From: CAWJMD01 sp963700925
GTDB lineage: Bacteria; Actinomycetota; Actinomycetes; Actinomycetales; CAWJMD01
Length of the DNA: 64,000 bases
Reading direction: 5' to 3'
Assembly: GCA_963700925.1 (NCBI GenBank)
Contig: OY969553.1
Span: forward strand, 4,278,001-4,342,000
Below, in pieces: positions 17,522 to 26,928 of this stretch. Every line of letters starts with the position of its first letter. Position 1 is the stretch's first letter. The translations under genes were made by a program, and so were the position numbers. Below the pieces are notes generated by a model, which made no database searches, had not been told where the DNA came from, and saw nothing but the letters and a program-made list of their open reading frames with translations.

Positions 17522-17742
17522 GACGCATGGTCTCATCTGCCTACGCCGGGCCAAGCGCGAAGACTTCGATGCCGCCACGACCCCGAAGTCTTCGAGCGTC
17601 TCTCTCTTGCACCCTCTTTGCTCGCTTCGCTGCGGCGAGGATCACGCCTCGTTACGGTGCGCCTCGTGGGGTTGGGCTGATCGGGGGACAGGCCCCCGGC
17701 GTCTGGGTAACTGGCACACCCTGGTGATCGACGTCGACGGCA

Positions 17743-18204
17743 GTGACGACGGGGTCACCGGCAACGTCATGGGACTACCGGTGCCCCCAGGAGACCGAGC
17801 ACCCGCCATCAACCCCCGCCAACCCCCCGCCGAACAAGTGCAAGCGCGTTGGCTACGTCGAGGTCAACGACGCTCGAGGCCCCGGATTCGGCACCATGAC
17901 CCGAAACGCGCGCGTTGCAACGCTTGATGGCTCGTTCCTTGCCTGGGACTACATCACCGATACACCGACGACGGTGGACGTGGATGTCACCTGGGCTGGC
18001 AGAGGTGACTACACGGCGACGATCCAAGGAGGGAGCTGGGTCCAGCCTGACGGCACCAGGATCCAGTCACGCAGCGCGGAGGCTTCATGGAGCCGGTCCG
18101 TCGCCCACGGTGTGGTTGACGGCTTCGACCTGGACTCAGCGCGTGCGAAGACGAAGGGTTTCGGCACGTATCTCCTGATGGAAGAGGTGCGCCACGTCCT
18201 CTGA
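17743..18204 (+). CDS. Hypothetical protein, possibly a 5'-truncated gene
   Basis: 153-residue frame from GTG 17743. The first ~30 residues are low in complexity (EHPPSTPANPPPNK). The rest looks like a folded beta-rich protein (TVDVDVTWAGRGDYTATIQG, then RIQSRSAEASWSRS and FGTYLLMEEVRH). There is no good ribosome-binding site. Just upstream (about 17700-17760) another frame reads NWHTLVIDVDGSDDGVTGN, so a frameshift or loss of the 5' end is possible. Base composition from 17580 to 18300 is less GC-biased than around it. The 220 bp before it shows nothing I can identify. Confidence 0.4.
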   Translation: MTTGSPATSWDYRCPQETEHPPSTPANPPPNKCKRVGYVEVNDARGPGFGTMTRNARVATLDGSFLAWDYITDTPTTVDVDVTWAGRGDYTATIQGGSWVQPDGTRIQSRSAEASWSRSVAHGVVDGFDLDSARAKTKGFGTYLLMEEVRHVL

Positions 18205-18320
18205 TCGCCGAGGCTGGCTCGTGCCCCACTTCGACGACGAGTGACCATTGACCAACCTGGCAACAGCGCGGAGCCTTTGGTCCCTCGGAGGAACCGGATC
18301 TACCGCGTTGATGGGCGGGG

Positions 18321-19100
18321 CTAGGCCCTAGTCGACCGGACGAGACCCGCGGGCAGCCGCGAGGCCGCCCCGCGGTCGAGCAGCCAGCGCGTCGCGCGCC
18401 GGCCCGAAGGAGCCGCGCACGGGACCTGCACGTACTCAGCACCCGACAGTCCCCTCGAAACGGCGTCGGCCTTGTCATCGCCCGCCACGACGAACCACAC
18501 CTCGGACGCCGAGTTGATCGCCGGGAGGGTGAGGCTGAGCCTGGTCGGCGGGGGCTTGGGCGAGTTACGGACGGCGATCACCGTGCGCTCGGTCTCGTAC
18601 ACCGCCGGGTGCTCCGGGAAGAGCGACGCGACGTGGGCATCCGGGCCGACGCCGAGCAGCAGCACGTCGAACGTGGGTACCTGCTGACCGTCGGGCGCAT
18701 GCCTGGCCAGGTCGTCGGCGTAGCGGGCGGCTGCGGCGTCGGGGTCGTTGCCATCGGGTCCGTCGGTGGGCGGCATGGTGTGCACTCGGGCAGGGTCGAG
18801 GGGAACGTGGTCGAGCAGGGCCTCGCGGGCCTGGGCGTCGACGCGCAGCGGGTCGCCAGAGGGCTCGAACCGCTCGTCGCCCCACCAGAGGTCGACCATG
18901 CCCCAGTTGACCGCGTGCCGGGCCGGAGCCCGACGCACGGCGGCCAGCACCTCGATGCCGATCGTGCCACCCGTCAGCACCAGGTCGGCCGACCCCCGCA
19001 CGCTCTGTGCGTCGACGAGGGCGGTCACCAGGCGTGCCGCCACCGCGTCCGCCAACACGTTCGCGTCGGGGTGCACCACCACTGAGACCGGCGAGGTCAC
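18321..19100 (-). CDS. pgl: 6-phosphogluconolactonase
   Basis: 259-residue enzyme of the oxidative pentose-phosphate pathway that hydrolyses 6-phosphogluconolactone. GTG 19100 overlaps the opcA stop by 4 bp and has AAGGAG upstream. The family signature is WWGDERFEPSGDPLR, with VHTMPPTDG, LLLGVGPDAHVASLFPEHPA and TRLSLTLPAINSA. It is the last gene of the tkt-tal-pgi-zwf-opcA-pgl operon. Confidence 0.95.
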   Translation of the reverse strand: MTSPVSVVVHPDANVLADAVAARLVTALVDAQSVRGSADLVLTGGTIGIEVLAAVRRAPARHAVNWGMVDLWWGDERFEPSGDPLRVDAQAREALLDHVPLDPARVHTMPPTDGPDGNDPDAAAARYADDLARHAPDGQQVPTFDVLLLGVGPDAHVASLFPEHPAVYETERTVIAVRNSPKPPPTRLSLTLPAINSASEVWFVVAGDDKADAVSRGLSGAEYVQVPCAAPSGRRATRWLLDRGAASRLPAGLVRSTRA

Positions 19101-20095
19101 GAGGCCTTCTCCTTTGCTGCCGAGGGCTTGTCGGCTGCTGCCGAGGGCTTGTCGGCTGCTGCCGAGAGCTTGTCGGCCGACCGCTTGAGCAGCGGCAGCC
19201 CCTTCACGAGCACGTCGCCGAACACGTCGTCGGGGTCGAGGCGGCGCAGCTCCTCCGCGAGACACTCGCGGGCGGGACGCCGAGGTAGGGAGACCTTGCG
19301 CTCGGGTTGGCCCGGCTGGGTGAGCGCGGCCACCGTGGCCTCACCGCGCGCGAGCTCGACCGGGCCCGAGGCTCGTTCGAGCCGTACGCTGCCGATACCG
19401 GTGCCGGCCTTGGTGCGCTTGCGGTCGACCGGACAGCGCAGGCTCAGCGCCAGCCAGGCGGCGAGCAGCTCGGTGCTCGGGGAGTCGGGGGCGCCGCTCA
19501 CCACGGCGGAGCGGACCGGCTCGTAGGGCGCGAGGTCGAGCGCGGCGGCGAGCAGGGTGCGCCAGCGGGTCAGCCGCGTCCACGCCAGGTCGGTGTCGCC
19601 CTCGGTGTGGCTGGCCGCGAGCCGGGCCAGCGCCGCAGCGGGACGCTTGGCCCGGGCGGAGTCGGTGATGCGGCGAGCCGCCATCGCGCCGACCGGGTCG
19701 GCCGCGGGGTCGCTCGGTGGGTCACCCGGCCACCAGGCCACGACCGGGGCGTCGGGCAGCAGCAGAGGCACCGCGATCGTGGAGCCATGCGAGGCGAGCT
19801 CGCCGTACATGCGCAGCACGATCACCTCGCTGGCGCCGGCGTCGCCGCCGACCCTGATCTGAGCGTCGAGCCGGGCCGAGCCCCGCTTGTTGCCGCTCAC
19901 GAGAACCAGTACGCGACAAGGGTGTTCGCGGCTGGCATCGTTCGCGGCCTGGATCGCGTCCTCGGAGTCGGCGTCGTCGGTGATGATGATGAGCGACAGC
20001 ACCCGTCCGAGCGCGATGGCGCCGCCGCTGGCGCGCAGGTCGACCATCCGCTTGTTGATGGCCGACGTGGTGGTGGTCGGCAGGTCGATGATCAC
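19097..20095 (-). CDS. opcA: Glucose-6-phosphate dehydrogenase assembly protein OpcA
   Basis: 332-residue protein needed for assembly or activation of glucose-6-phosphate dehydrogenase in Actinobacteria and cyanobacteria. It begins MIIDLPTTTTSAINKRMVDL. It contains HPCRVLVLVSGNKRG, EVIVLRMYGELASHGSTIAVPLLLPDAPVVAWWPGDPP and KLSLRCP-type C-terminal blocks, all typical. The C-terminus carries a SAAADKPSAAADKPSAAKE tail encoded by a 21-bp repeat. It overlaps zwf and pgl by 4 bp each. Confidence 0.95.
   Translation of the reverse strand: MIIDLPTTTTSAINKRMVDLRASGGAIALGRVLSLIIITDDADSEDAIQAANDASREHPCRVLVLVSGNKRGSARLDAQIRVGGDAGASEVIVLRMYGELASHGSTIAVPLLLPDAPVVAWWPGDPPSDPAADPVGAMAARRITDSARAKRPAAALARLAASHTEGDTDLAWTRLTRWRTLLAAALDLAPYEPVRSAVVSGAPDSPSTELLAAWLALSLRCPVDRKRTKAGTGIGSVRLERASGPVELARGEATVAALTQPGQPERKVSLPRRPARECLAEELRRLDPDDVFGDVLVKGLPLLKRSADKLSAAADKPSAAADKPSAAKEKAS
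19116..19175 (-). repeat. 21-bp tandem repeat coding for the OpcA C-terminus
   Basis: A 21-bp unit (GCTGCTGCCGAGGGCTTGTC on the plus strand, plus G) occurs nearly three times, with one mismatch and a shortened first copy. In OpcA it encodes SAAADKP repeats at the extreme C-terminus. It ends just before the ribosome-binding site of pgl. Confidence 0.85.
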
Positions 20096-21633
20096 GGACG
20101 CCTCCAGGTGCGTCCGGTGCGCGCCATCATCGCCTCGGCCGACTGCGGTCCCCAGCTGCCCGAGGGGTACTGCTCGGGCGCGCCCTTCGCCTCCCAGTGG
20201 TGCAGCACCGGGTCGAGGATGCGCCAGGCGAGCTCGACCTCCTCGTGGCGGGGGAACAGCGGCGGGTCGCCCAGCAGCACGTCGAGGAGCAGCCGTTCGT
20301 AGGCCTCGGGAGACGACTCAGTGAAGGCGTGGCCGTAGCCGAAGTCCATCGTGACGTCGCGCACCTCCATGGTCGGCCCGGGCACCTTGGAGCCGAAGCG
20401 CAAGGTCACACCCTCGTCGGGCTGGACGCGGATCACGAGGGCGTTCTGGCCGAGCTCCTCGGTCGCCGTCGACTCGAACGGCAGGTGCGGGGCGCGCTTG
20501 AAGACGATGGCGATCTCAGACACTCTGCGGCCCAGGCGTTTTCCGGTGCGCAGGTAGAATGGGACGCCTGCCCAGCGGCGAGTGTCGATGTCAAGGGTCA
20601 CCGCAGCGAACGTCTCTGTGGTCGAGCTCTTCGCGATGCCCTCCTCCTCGAGGTACCCGACCACCTTGGTGCCGCCCTGCCAGCCTGGCGCGTACTGGCC
20701 GCGGGCCGTCGTCGCGGAGAGGTCACGGGGGAGACGGACGGCCGAGAGCACCTTCTGCTTCTCGGCTCTCAGATCGCGGGCGTCGAACGACACCGGCTCT
20801 TCCATCGCCGTCAGAGCCAGCAGCTGAAGCAGGTGGTTCTGGATCACGTCGCGGGCGGCGCCGATGCCGTCGTAGTAGCCCGCGCGGCCACCGATGCCGA
20901 TGTCCTCGGCCATCGTGATCTGAACGTGGTCAACGTAGTTCGCGTTCCAGATCGGCTCGAACAGCTGGTTGGCGAAGCGGACGGCCAGGAGGTTCTGGAC
21001 TGTCTCCTTGCCGAGGTAGTGGTCGATGCGGAACACCGAGTCCTGCGGAAAGACGGCCTCGACGACCTGGTTGAGCTCCTGTGCGCTCTCGAGGTCGTGG
21101 CCGAACGGCTTCTCGATCACGACCCGCCGCCACTGTCCCTCGGCCGCATCCGACAGCCCTGAGCGCGAGAGCTGCTCGCAGACCATCGGGAAGAACGCAG
21201 GCGGCACGGACAGGTAGAACGCCGTGTTGCCTCCGGTGCCTCGCTCGGCACCGAGCGCATCTACGGTGCGTGCCAGCTCGTTGAACGCGGCGTCATCGCC
21301 GAACTCGCCTGACACGAAGCGAAAACCCTCGGCCAGGGTGCGCCAGACCGACTCGCGGAAGGGAGTGCGTGCGTGCTCCTTGACCGACTCGTGGACGATC
21401 TTGCCGAAGTCCTGCTCGTCCCAGTCGCGACGGGCGAAGCCGACGAGCGAGAAGCCCGGCGGCAGCAGCCCGCGGTTGGCCAAGTCGTAGATCGCCGGCA
21501 TCAGCTTCTTGCGGGCGAGGTCACCGGTGACGCCGAAGAGGACCAGGCTGGACGGCCCCGCGATGCGCGGAAGCCTCTTGTCACGAGCGTCGCGCAGGGG
21601 GTTGCGGTCGGCCGTGACGCGCGCTGGACTCAT
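20092..21633 (-). CDS. zwf: Glucose-6-phosphate 1-dehydrogenase
   Basis: 513-residue NADP-dependent enzyme that opens the oxidative pentose-phosphate pathway. It has the nucleotide-binding GVTGDLARKKL, KPFGHDLESAQELN and the substrate-binding RIDHYLGKETVQN, with FYLRTGKRLGRR in the C-terminal domain. Length is typical. The downstream opcA overlaps by 4 bp. The upstream pgi ends at 21630 and overlaps the zwf start by 4 bp. Confidence 0.98.
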   Translation of the reverse strand: MSPARVTADRNPLRDARDKRLPRIAGPSSLVLFGVTGDLARKKLMPAIYDLANRGLLPPGFSLVGFARRDWDEQDFGKIVHESVKEHARTPFRESVWRTLAEGFRFVSGEFGDDAAFNELARTVDALGAERGTGGNTAFYLSVPPAFFPMVCEQLSRSGLSDAAEGQWRRVVIEKPFGHDLESAQELNQVVEAVFPQDSVFRIDHYLGKETVQNLLAVRFANQLFEPIWNANYVDHVQITMAEDIGIGGRAGYYDGIGAARDVIQNHLLQLLALTAMEEPVSFDARDLRAEKQKVLSAVRLPRDLSATTARGQYAPGWQGGTKVVGYLEEEGIAKSSTTETFAAVTLDIDTRRWAGVPFYLRTGKRLGRRVSEIAIVFKRAPHLPFESTATEELGQNALVIRVQPDEGVTLRFGSKVPGPTMEVRDVTMDFGYGHAFTESSPEAYERLLLDVLLGDPPLFPRHEEVELAWRILDPVLHHWEAKGAPEQYPSGSWGPQSAEAMMARTGRTWRRP

Positions 21634-23318
21634 CTGTCTCTCACGGGACTGCCGAGGAGCGCCACCAGCCGGGAGAGCTGGGTGGCGCGGTCGGTCAGGT
21701 GCAGTCGCAGCACCGGCCTGCCGTGCTCCGCAAGCACTTGGGCGTCACCGGCCGCTTGGGCAGCGATCAGCCGTCCGAAGGTGAAGGGACGGTCGGGCAC
21801 CTCGAGGTCGCTTTCGGCCTCTGCTGTCACCTGCAGGTAGACCCCCTGCGGTGGCCCCCCCTTGTGGTACTGACCGGTCGAGTGCAGGAACCGTGGTCCC
21901 CAGCCGAAGGTGACCGGCCGTTCGGTGCGAACCGCGAGCGGGTCACGGACGTCGGCCAGCTCGGCGCTGCCCTCGCGGTCGAGGAAGGCCATCACGGCGA
22001 GGTATCCGTCCGCGCCGAGACTGGCTGTGAGAGCGTTGACCGCCTCCGCGACGGTGGTGGCGCCGTCGAGAAGGCCTGGCGTCGCACGCACCTCGATGCC
22101 GTCGTCGACGAACGCCGGATCCTCGGGGTCGGGCTGGGCGTCCAGCAGACCGCGGGCCGCCTTCTTCGCACTCTCCACGTCGGGCTGGTCGAACGGGTTG
22201 ATCCCGAGGAGCCTGCCGGCCACCACGACGGCGCTCTCCCACAGCACGAACTGCGCACCCAGCCTGCCGCTGACCCGCACCTCCGGCCGGCCGCTCTCGA
22301 CCGGTTCGCTCCCCGGCCCGCCGCCCACCAGCCGCGCAACGAGCACGTCAGGCGCCGGCCACCTCACCTCCGGCGACTGCGTGCTCGGCACCGCCACGGG
22401 CAGGATGCCGGTGCCGAGCTTGCCGGTCGACTCGGCGATGAGCTGCTCGGCCCAGTCGCCGAAACCGACCAGCCCTGAACCGTCGTCGACGATGGCCAGC
22501 TTGTCGCGCCGGGGGTCCGTACCGCCGAGCACCGCCCCCAGCACCAGCGCAGGGTTGGACGCGTCGTCCGCGGCGAGATCGCCCGCCACCGCCGCAGCCC
22601 CATGCAGAAGCTGCTCGATGTCGGCACCCGCGAGCCCCGACGGCACGAGCCCGAAGGCGGTCAGGGCGGAGTAGCGCCCGCCCACGTCGGGGTCGGCCAG
22701 GAACACCCGGTAGCCAGCGGCCTCGGCGTCCGCCTGCAGCGGGGAGCTGGGGTCGGTGACCACGACGATGCGGCCGGAGGCGTCGATGCCCGCCGCCGCG
22801 AAGGCCGCCTCGAACGCGCGGCGCTGGCTGTCGGTCTCGACCGTGGAGCCGGACTTGCTCGACACCACGACCACCGTGCGGGTGAGCTCGTCAGGTCCGC
22901 CGATCGCTCGCAGCACCTGGCCGGGGTCGGTGCCGTCGAGCACGACGAGCGGTACACCTGCTGTGCCGCAAATGACTTCGGGGGCCAGCGACGACCCGCC
23001 CATGCCGCACAGGACCACACGGTCGACTCCCTGGCCGCGCAGCTGCTCGCGCAGGGCAATGATCTCAGGCACCAGGTCCCTCGACGTCCGAGCGGAGTCG
23101 ACCCAGCCCAGCCGCACCGAGGCCTCCTCGACGGCGTCGGGCCCCCACAGCTCGGCGTCGTGGGCGGCCAGCCGGCTCGCGACACGGTCGCCGACCAGGG
23201 TGGCGACGTGGCGTTCAGCCGCCTCGCGCGCAGCACCTGCAGCGCTGACCGAGACCGCGACGTGCGAGCGAGCTGCGGCCGCGACCTCGACGTCGCCGCC
23301 CGGTTCGGCTGTGCTCAC
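21630..23318 (-). CDS. pgi: Glucose-6-phosphate isomerase (SIS-domain, actinobacterial pentose-phosphate operon type)
   Basis: 562-residue protein that interconverts glucose-6-phosphate and fructose-6-phosphate. GTG 23318 overlaps the tal stop (GTGA). SIS-type sugar-phosphate binding features are VVLCGMGGSSLAPEVI, VVVVSSKSGSTVETDSQRRAF and IVVVTDPSSPL. The C-terminal half has FGDWAEQLIAESTGKLGTG, INPFDQPDVESAKKAA and the catalytic-type GPRFLHSTGQYHKGG. The same gene stands between tal and zwf in Streptomyces. Its presence links the lower pathway back to glycolysis. Confidence 0.92.
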   Translation of the reverse strand: MSTAEPGGDVEVAAAARSHVAVSVSAAGAAREAAERHVATLVGDRVASRLAAHDAELWGPDAVEEASVRLGWVDSARTSRDLVPEIIALREQLRGQGVDRVVLCGMGGSSLAPEVICGTAGVPLVVLDGTDPGQVLRAIGGPDELTRTVVVVSSKSGSTVETDSQRRAFEAAFAAAGIDASGRIVVVTDPSSPLQADAEAAGYRVFLADPDVGGRYSALTAFGLVPSGLAGADIEQLLHGAAAVAGDLAADDASNPALVLGAVLGGTDPRRDKLAIVDDGSGLVGFGDWAEQLIAESTGKLGTGILPVAVPSTQSPEVRWPAPDVLVARLVGGGPGSEPVESGRPEVRVSGRLGAQFVLWESAVVVAGRLLGINPFDQPDVESAKKAARGLLDAQPDPEDPAFVDDGIEVRATPGLLDGATTVAEAVNALTASLGADGYLAVMAFLDREGSAELADVRDPLAVRTERPVTFGWGPRFLHSTGQYHKGGPPQGVYLQVTAEAESDLEVPDRPFTFGRLIAAQAAGDAQVLAEHGRPVLRLHLTDRATQLSRLVALLGSPVRDR

Positions 23319-24469
23319 TGGTGCGCCTCGGCGTCGGAGTCGGCGCTGGCGAGGCGGGCGAGCTCGTCCGAGACCGTTCGCGTCAGCTCGGCCCACGACG
23401 TGTCGAACTTCTCGACGCCCTCGCGCTCGAGCTGGTCTGTGACCTCGGTGTAGGAGATGCCGAGCCGCTCGAGCGCGTCGAGCACCTCGTCCGACTCCAC
23501 ATGCCGTCCGGTCACGGTGTCGCCGGTGATCTCCGCCTGCTCCTGCGAGATCTCGAGCGTCTTGTGCGGCATCGTGTTGACGACTCCCGGCGCGACGAGC
23601 TGGTCGACGTACATCGTGGGGGAGTAGTCGGGGTTCTTGACCCCGGTCGAGGCCCACAGCGGGCGCTGTGGATGGGCGCCGTCCTCGGCCAGCACCTTCC
23701 ATCGCGGCGTCGCGAACACCTCGGTCCACGCGTGGTACGCGAGCCGGGCGTTGGCCACACCGGCGCGCCCTCTCAGCTCGAGCGCCTCCGGTGTTCCGAT
23801 CTCGTCGAGCCGCTTGTCGATCTCGGTGTCGACGCGCGACACGAAGAAGCTGGCCACCGACTCGATGTCCTCGAGGGGCTGGCGGTGCTCGCGGGCCTGC
23901 TCGAGACCGACCAGGAACGCCTGCATCACGGCGCGGTAGCGGTCGAGGCTGAAGATGAGGGTGACGTTGACGCTGATGCCCTCGGCCAGCACGAGGCTGA
24001 TCGCCGGCAGTCCCTCGACCGTCGCGGGGATCTTGATGAACAGGTTCGGCCGGTCGACCGCGGCCCAGAGTCGCTTGGCCATGGCGACGGTGCCGGCCGT
24101 GTCACGCGCCAGGCCGGGATCGACCTCGATCGACACCCTGCCGTCGACCCCGTCGGTGGTGTCGTACACCGGACGCAGGACGTCGCAGGCGCGCCTCACG
24201 TCCTCGGTGGTGATCTCGAAGACCGCGTCGTCCACGCCGGCCCCGCGGGCGGCCAGCTCACGCACCTGCTCGTCGTAGCGCTCTCCCTCGGACAGCGCCT
24301 TCGCGAAGATGGTGGGATTGGTGGTGATGCCGACGACGTGCTGGCTGTCGACCAGCCCTTGCAGCTCGCCGTTCTCGATCAGCTCGCGGGAGAGGTCGTC
24401 GAGCCAGATCGACACTCCCGCCCTGCTCAGCGCGGCAAGTCGGTCGGTGGACTCGGTCTGGGCTGACAT
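23315..24469 (-). CDS. tal: Transaldolase
   Basis: 384-residue enzyme that moves a three-carbon unit between sugar phosphates. ATG 24469 has AAGGAG 5 nt upstream. Family motifs are GVSIWLDDLSRELI, VVGITTNPTIFAKAL, the Schiff-base Lys in LFIKIPATVEGLPAI, NVTLIFSLDRY and WASTGVKNPDY. The length agrees with actinobacterial transaldolases. It is second in the operon, 76 bp after tkt. Confidence 0.97.
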   Translation of the reverse strand: MSAQTESTDRLAALSRAGVSIWLDDLSRELIENGELQGLVDSQHVVGITTNPTIFAKALSEGERYDEQVRELAARGAGVDDAVFEITTEDVRRACDVLRPVYDTTDGVDGRVSIEVDPGLARDTAGTVAMAKRLWAAVDRPNLFIKIPATVEGLPAISLVLAEGISVNVTLIFSLDRYRAVMQAFLVGLEQAREHRQPLEDIESVASFFVSRVDTEIDKRLDEIGTPEALELRGRAGVANARLAYHAWTEVFATPRWKVLAEDGAHPQRPLWASTGVKNPDYSPTMYVDQLVAPGVVNTMPHKTLEISQEQAEITGDTVTGRHVESDEVLDALERLGISYTEVTDQLEREGVEKFDTSWAELTRTVSDELARLASADSDAEAHQ

Positions 24470-24545
24470 CGGAACTCCTTGGGGTGCAGGGGTCGACGGG
24501 CTTTTCGAGGGCAGGTGCCTGCTGGCCGGTGCGGACTCCAGAGCC

Positions 24546-26771
24546 TCAGGGCTGCTGGTCGCCGGTTCCCCCGCTCCCAGGTGTGGTTCTCTCGCCACCG
24601 GGGGCGGCCTGGCCGGAGGCGGCCGCAGCCAGCGAGTCGTGCGCCGCAGCCACGACAGCCTGGGCCGTGATGCCGAACTCGGCGAACAGCCGCTTGTAGT
24701 CGGCTGACGCCCCGAAGTGCTCGAGGCTGACGATGCGGCCGGCGTCGCCGACCAGCTCGCGCCAGCCCATGGCCACTCCGGCCTCGACGCTGACGCGTGC
24801 GCGGACCGACGTCGGCAGGACGGACTCGCGGTAGTCGTCGTCCTGGGCGTCGAACCACTCGCGGCACGGAATCGACACGACGCGCGTCGCGATGCCGTCG
24901 GCCTGCAGCGACTCGCGAGCCTCCAGCGCCAGCTGCACCTCCGAGCCGGTGGCCAGCAGCAGCACCTGGGGTGCGCCACCCTCGGCCTCGGCCAGGACGT
25001 ACGCCCCACGGGCCACTCCGTCTGCCGCAGCGAGCGTTTCACCCTCGGCAGCGCCCTCGCCACGCTCCAGCACCGGCAGGTTCTGGCGCGTCAGCGCGAT
25101 ACCGGCTGGCCGGTCGATGTTCTCGAGCACCGTGCGCCATGCCCACGCTGTCTCGTTCGCGTCGGCGGGCCGCACGACGTCGAGACCTGGGATGGCCCGC
25201 AGGGCAGCCAGGTGCTCGACCGGCTGGTGGGTGGGACCGTCCTCACCGAGGCCGATCGAGTCGTGCGTCCAGACGAAGATCGACGGCAGCTCCATCAGCG
25301 CGGCGAGCCGGACGGCGGGACGCATGTAGTCGCTGAAGATCAGGAACGTGCCGCCGTACGCGCGGGTGCCCCCGTGCAGGTGGATGCCGTTGAGGATCGC
25401 GCCCATCGCGTGCTCGCGGATGCCGAAGTGCAGGGTGCGTCCGTACGGCCCTCCGGGGAACAGCTTGGTGGCCTTCTCGGACGGAACGAACGACGGCTCA
25501 CCCTCCATGGTCGTGTTGTTGCTCTCGGCGAGGTCGGCCGATCCGCCCCACAGCTCCGGCAGCACCGGCGCCAGGGCGCCGAGGACCTTGCCGGACGCCT
25601 TCCGCGTGGCCATCTCCTGACCACCCTCGAAGACCGGCAGCGCGTCGGTCCAGCCGTCCGGGAGCGCGCGGGTGCTGATCCGGTCGAGCAGCGCGGCGCC
25701 CTCGGCGTTCTCGGACTGCCACGCCTCGTAACGGGTCTCCCAGGCCTTCCGGGCATCGCGTCCCCGGTAGACGACGGCGCGGGCGTGCGCGAGCACCTCG
25801 TCCGACACCTCGAAGGTCTTCTCCGGGTCGAAGCCGAGCTCGCGCTTGACCGCCGCGACCTCGTCGTCTCCGAGCGCCGAACCGTGTGCCTTGCCGGTGT
25901 TCTGCAGGTTGGGAGCGGGCCAGCCGATGATCGTGCGCAGCCCGATGAACGACGGCTTGCTGGTCTCGGCCTTGGCCGCCGCGAGCGCGTCGGCCAGGGC
26001 CTGCACGTTCTCGTGGTAGCCGCCCCCGGCCGACGTCCAGTCGACCCGTTGCGTGTGCCAGCCGTACGCCTCGTAGCGGGCGACCGTGTCCTCGCTCAGG
26101 GCGATGGCGGTGTCGTCCTCGATCGAGATGTTGTTGTCGTCGTAGAGCACGACCAGGTTGCCGAGCTGCTGGTGGCCCGCGAGTGAGCTGGCCTCCGCCG
26201 TCACGCCCTCCTCGATGTCGCCGTCGGAGACGAAGACCCAGATGGTGTGGTCGAAGGGGCTCTCGCCGGGAGCCGCGTCGGGGTCGAGCAGCCCGCGTTC
26301 ACGCCGTGCCGCCATCGCCATCCCGACCGCGTTCGCCAGGCCCTGGCCGAGTGGCCCCGTGGTGACCTCGACGCCCTCGGTGTGCTTGTACTCGGGATGT
26401 CCTGGCGTCTTGGAGCCCCACGTCCGCAGCGCCTTCAGGTCGTCGAGCTCCAGGCCGTAGCCCGACAGGTAGAGCTGGATGTACAGCGTCAGGCTGGAGT
26501 GCCCGCACGAGAGCACGAACCGGTCGCGGCCCAGCCAGTGCGGGTCGGACGGGTCGTGCGTCATCAGCCGTTGGAACAGCAGGTAGGCGGCCGGGGCCAG
26601 GCTCATCGCCGTGCCGGGATGGCCGTTGCCGGCCTTCTGGACCGCGTCGGCGGCCAGCACTCGGACGGTGTCGACGGCCCGCTCGTCGAGCTCCGTCCAG
26701 GTCAGCGTTCCGATGGCAGTGTCGGCAGGGGGGGCGCCGGCAGTTCCGCCAGCCGTCTCGTCAGAGCTCAC
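24546..26771 (-). CDS. tkt: Transketolase
   Basis: 741-residue thiamine-diphosphate enzyme of the non-oxidative pentose-phosphate pathway. It has AVQKAGNGHPGTAMSLAP, the cofactor motif around VFVSDGDIEEGVTAEASSL to LYDDNNISIED, and the pyrimidine-domain HDSIGLGEDGPTHQPVEHLA. It starts at GTG 26771, 6 nt after a TAGGCT -10 box, and is therefore probably leaderless. It is the first gene of the six-gene pentose-phosphate operon. Confidence 0.98.
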   Translation of the reverse strand: MSSDETAGGTAGAPPADTAIGTLTWTELDERAVDTVRVLAADAVQKAGNGHPGTAMSLAPAAYLLFQRLMTHDPSDPHWLGRDRFVLSCGHSSLTLYIQLYLSGYGLELDDLKALRTWGSKTPGHPEYKHTEGVEVTTGPLGQGLANAVGMAMAARRERGLLDPDAAPGESPFDHTIWVFVSDGDIEEGVTAEASSLAGHQQLGNLVVLYDDNNISIEDDTAIALSEDTVARYEAYGWHTQRVDWTSAGGGYHENVQALADALAAAKAETSKPSFIGLRTIIGWPAPNLQNTGKAHGSALGDDEVAAVKRELGFDPEKTFEVSDEVLAHARAVVYRGRDARKAWETRYEAWQSENAEGAALLDRISTRALPDGWTDALPVFEGGQEMATRKASGKVLGALAPVLPELWGGSADLAESNNTTMEGEPSFVPSEKATKLFPGGPYGRTLHFGIREHAMGAILNGIHLHGGTRAYGGTFLIFSDYMRPAVRLAALMELPSIFVWTHDSIGLGEDGPTHQPVEHLAALRAIPGLDVVRPADANETAWAWRTVLENIDRPAGIALTRQNLPVLERGEGAAEGETLAAADGVARGAYVLAEAEGGAPQVLLLATGSEVQLALEARESLQADGIATRVVSIPCREWFDAQDDDYRESVLPTSVRARVSVEAGVAMGWRELVGDAGRIVSLEHFGASADYKRLFAEFGITAQAVVAAAHDSLAAAASGQAAPGGERTTPGSGGTGDQQP

Positions 26772-26777
26772 GCGCCG

Positions 26778-26783
26778 AGCCTA
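26778..26783 (-). promoter_or_regulatory. -10 box TAGGCT, leaderless promoter of the tkt operon
   Basis: On the minus strand TAGGCT is followed by CGGCGC and then GTG 26771. There is no ribosome-binding site in the 6-nt gap. Confidence 0.65.
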
Positions 26784-26844
26784 GTCCGATCCAGAGACTC
26801 CGCGCCCTCGGCAGGGTGGGCCTCGATGACACCCCCTGGGCGGC

Positions 26845-26850
26845 TAGCAT
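26845..26850 (+). promoter_or_regulatory. Candidate -10 box (TAGCAT) for ctaB
   Basis: TAGCAT lies in the divergent tkt/ctaB region, about 80 bp before the ctaB start chosen here. The -35 is unclear. Confidence 0.35.
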
Positions 26851-26928
26851 GGGCGACGCCCGGAGCCCCGTCCGAAGGTCGAGATGACCTGGTGCGCGCG
26901 GCTCGTCCTCCGGATCCGAAGAGGCCGC

